From: a virus
IMG/VR virus record: IMGVR_UViG_3300035187_002411
Coordinates: 1 to 20,232 of that record
DNA length: 20,232 nt
Direction: 5' to 3' (one strand)
Part shown: piece by piece, positions 20,028 to 20,232 of the stretch
Position numbering within the stretch: position 1 is the first letter of the stretch
Layout of the letters: each line of letters starts with the position of its first letter
The notes under the pieces: generated by a model
The model's database searches: none
Seen by the model: only the letters and a program-made list of their open reading frames with translations
Told to the model about the DNA's origin: nothing
Made by a program: the position numbers and the translations under genes

Positions 20028-20232
20028 CTAGAACGGCACCACGCCGTTGGCCTGCGCCCCGTTCGGCTGCTGCTGCTTGTCCAGCTTCAGCACCTGGTCC
20101 ACCAGCACCTCCGGCGTGAACCGCCGCTCTCCCTCCTTCGACTCCCACTCCCGCACGCTCAGCCGCCCGATCACCGCCACCAGCGCGCCCTTCACCAGCC
20201 CCCACTCGGACCACTGCTCCGCGCGCTTCCCC
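20028..20232 (-). CDS. Single-stranded DNA-binding protein, C-terminal part (5' end outside window)
   Basis: The frame is open from the window edge to a TAG at 20028 and encodes the last 67 residues of a bacterial-type SSB. The end of the OB fold is visible: a W-x-E-WGLVKGALVAVIGRLSVRE run, corresponding to the family's K-G-x-x-V-x-V-x-G-x-L segment, then RRFTPEVLVDQVLKLD, equivalent to the ..Y.TEVVA..V.fL strand. A short Gln/Asn linker follows and the protein ends VVPF. The last two residues match the usual IPF tip, but the acidic residues that normally precede it are absent, so recruitment of partner proteins through the tail may differ. It is the first gene of the visible replication operon. 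Confidence 0.85.
   Translation of the reverse strand, partial: GKRAEQWSEWGLVKGALVAVIGRLSVREWESKEGERRFTPEVLVDQVLKLDKQQQPNGAQANGVVPF

Overview
The window is a contiguous piece of a high-GC tailed double-stranded DNA phage (siphovirus type, HK97-fold capsid, lambda/TP901-like long flexible tail). Every gene I can support lies on the minus strand, so the biological order runs from base 20232 down to base 1. No integrase, repressor, lysis, tRNA or host gene is visible, so lifestyle and host cannot be decided. The high GC, frequent GTG starts and gene style fit an uncultured phage of a high-GC bacterium such as an actinobacterium or chloroflexote; this is only an inference.

Replication/early region (20232 to 13184): the 3' end of an SSB gene; a replisome-organizer-like initiator whose linker-coding DNA holds an 11-bp-phased iteron array followed by a homopurine tract (a candidate origin inside the initiator gene, as in lambda O or SPP1 gene 38); a G39P-like helicase loader; a lower-GC cassette made of a three-Cys-motif-partner (TcmP)-like protein, an HNH protein and a ParB/Srx-radical-SAM (DUF5131, Gp37/Gp68) fusion; then a tightly overlapping string of small genes (two with paired CxxC motifs), a RusA-like resolvase, an unknown 199-aa protein and an unknown 252-aa protein with a RAMP-like glycine-rich end. 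A GC-rich hairpin closes this operon.

Noncoding junction (13183 to 11896): about 1.29 kb without a credible gene, filled with a degenerate, strand-biased repeat family (15 AGTCG, no CGACT). It sits between the replication module and the small terminase gene, where packaging sites commonly lie.

Morphogenesis region (11895 to 1): small terminase, large terminase, a portal-MuF fusion with a duplicated hinge, HK97-type prohead protease, major capsid protein, putative decoration protein, small head protein, head-tail adaptor, gp10-like neck protein, tail terminator, a small zinc-finger protein, a small probable structural protein, tail tube, the G/G-T tail chaperones with a canonical GGGAAAA slippery site, and the N-terminal 346 residues of the tape measure protein, cut by the window edge. 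Many neighbours overlap by 4 nt (GTGA/ATGA), implying translational coupling, while hairpins precede the ribosome sites of the protease, the putative decoration protein and the tube gene.

The most promising unusual items are the TcmP/HNH/ParB-radical-SAM cassette, which contains a perfect 28-bp palindrome, the candidate in-gene origin, and the AGTCG array next to the terminase.
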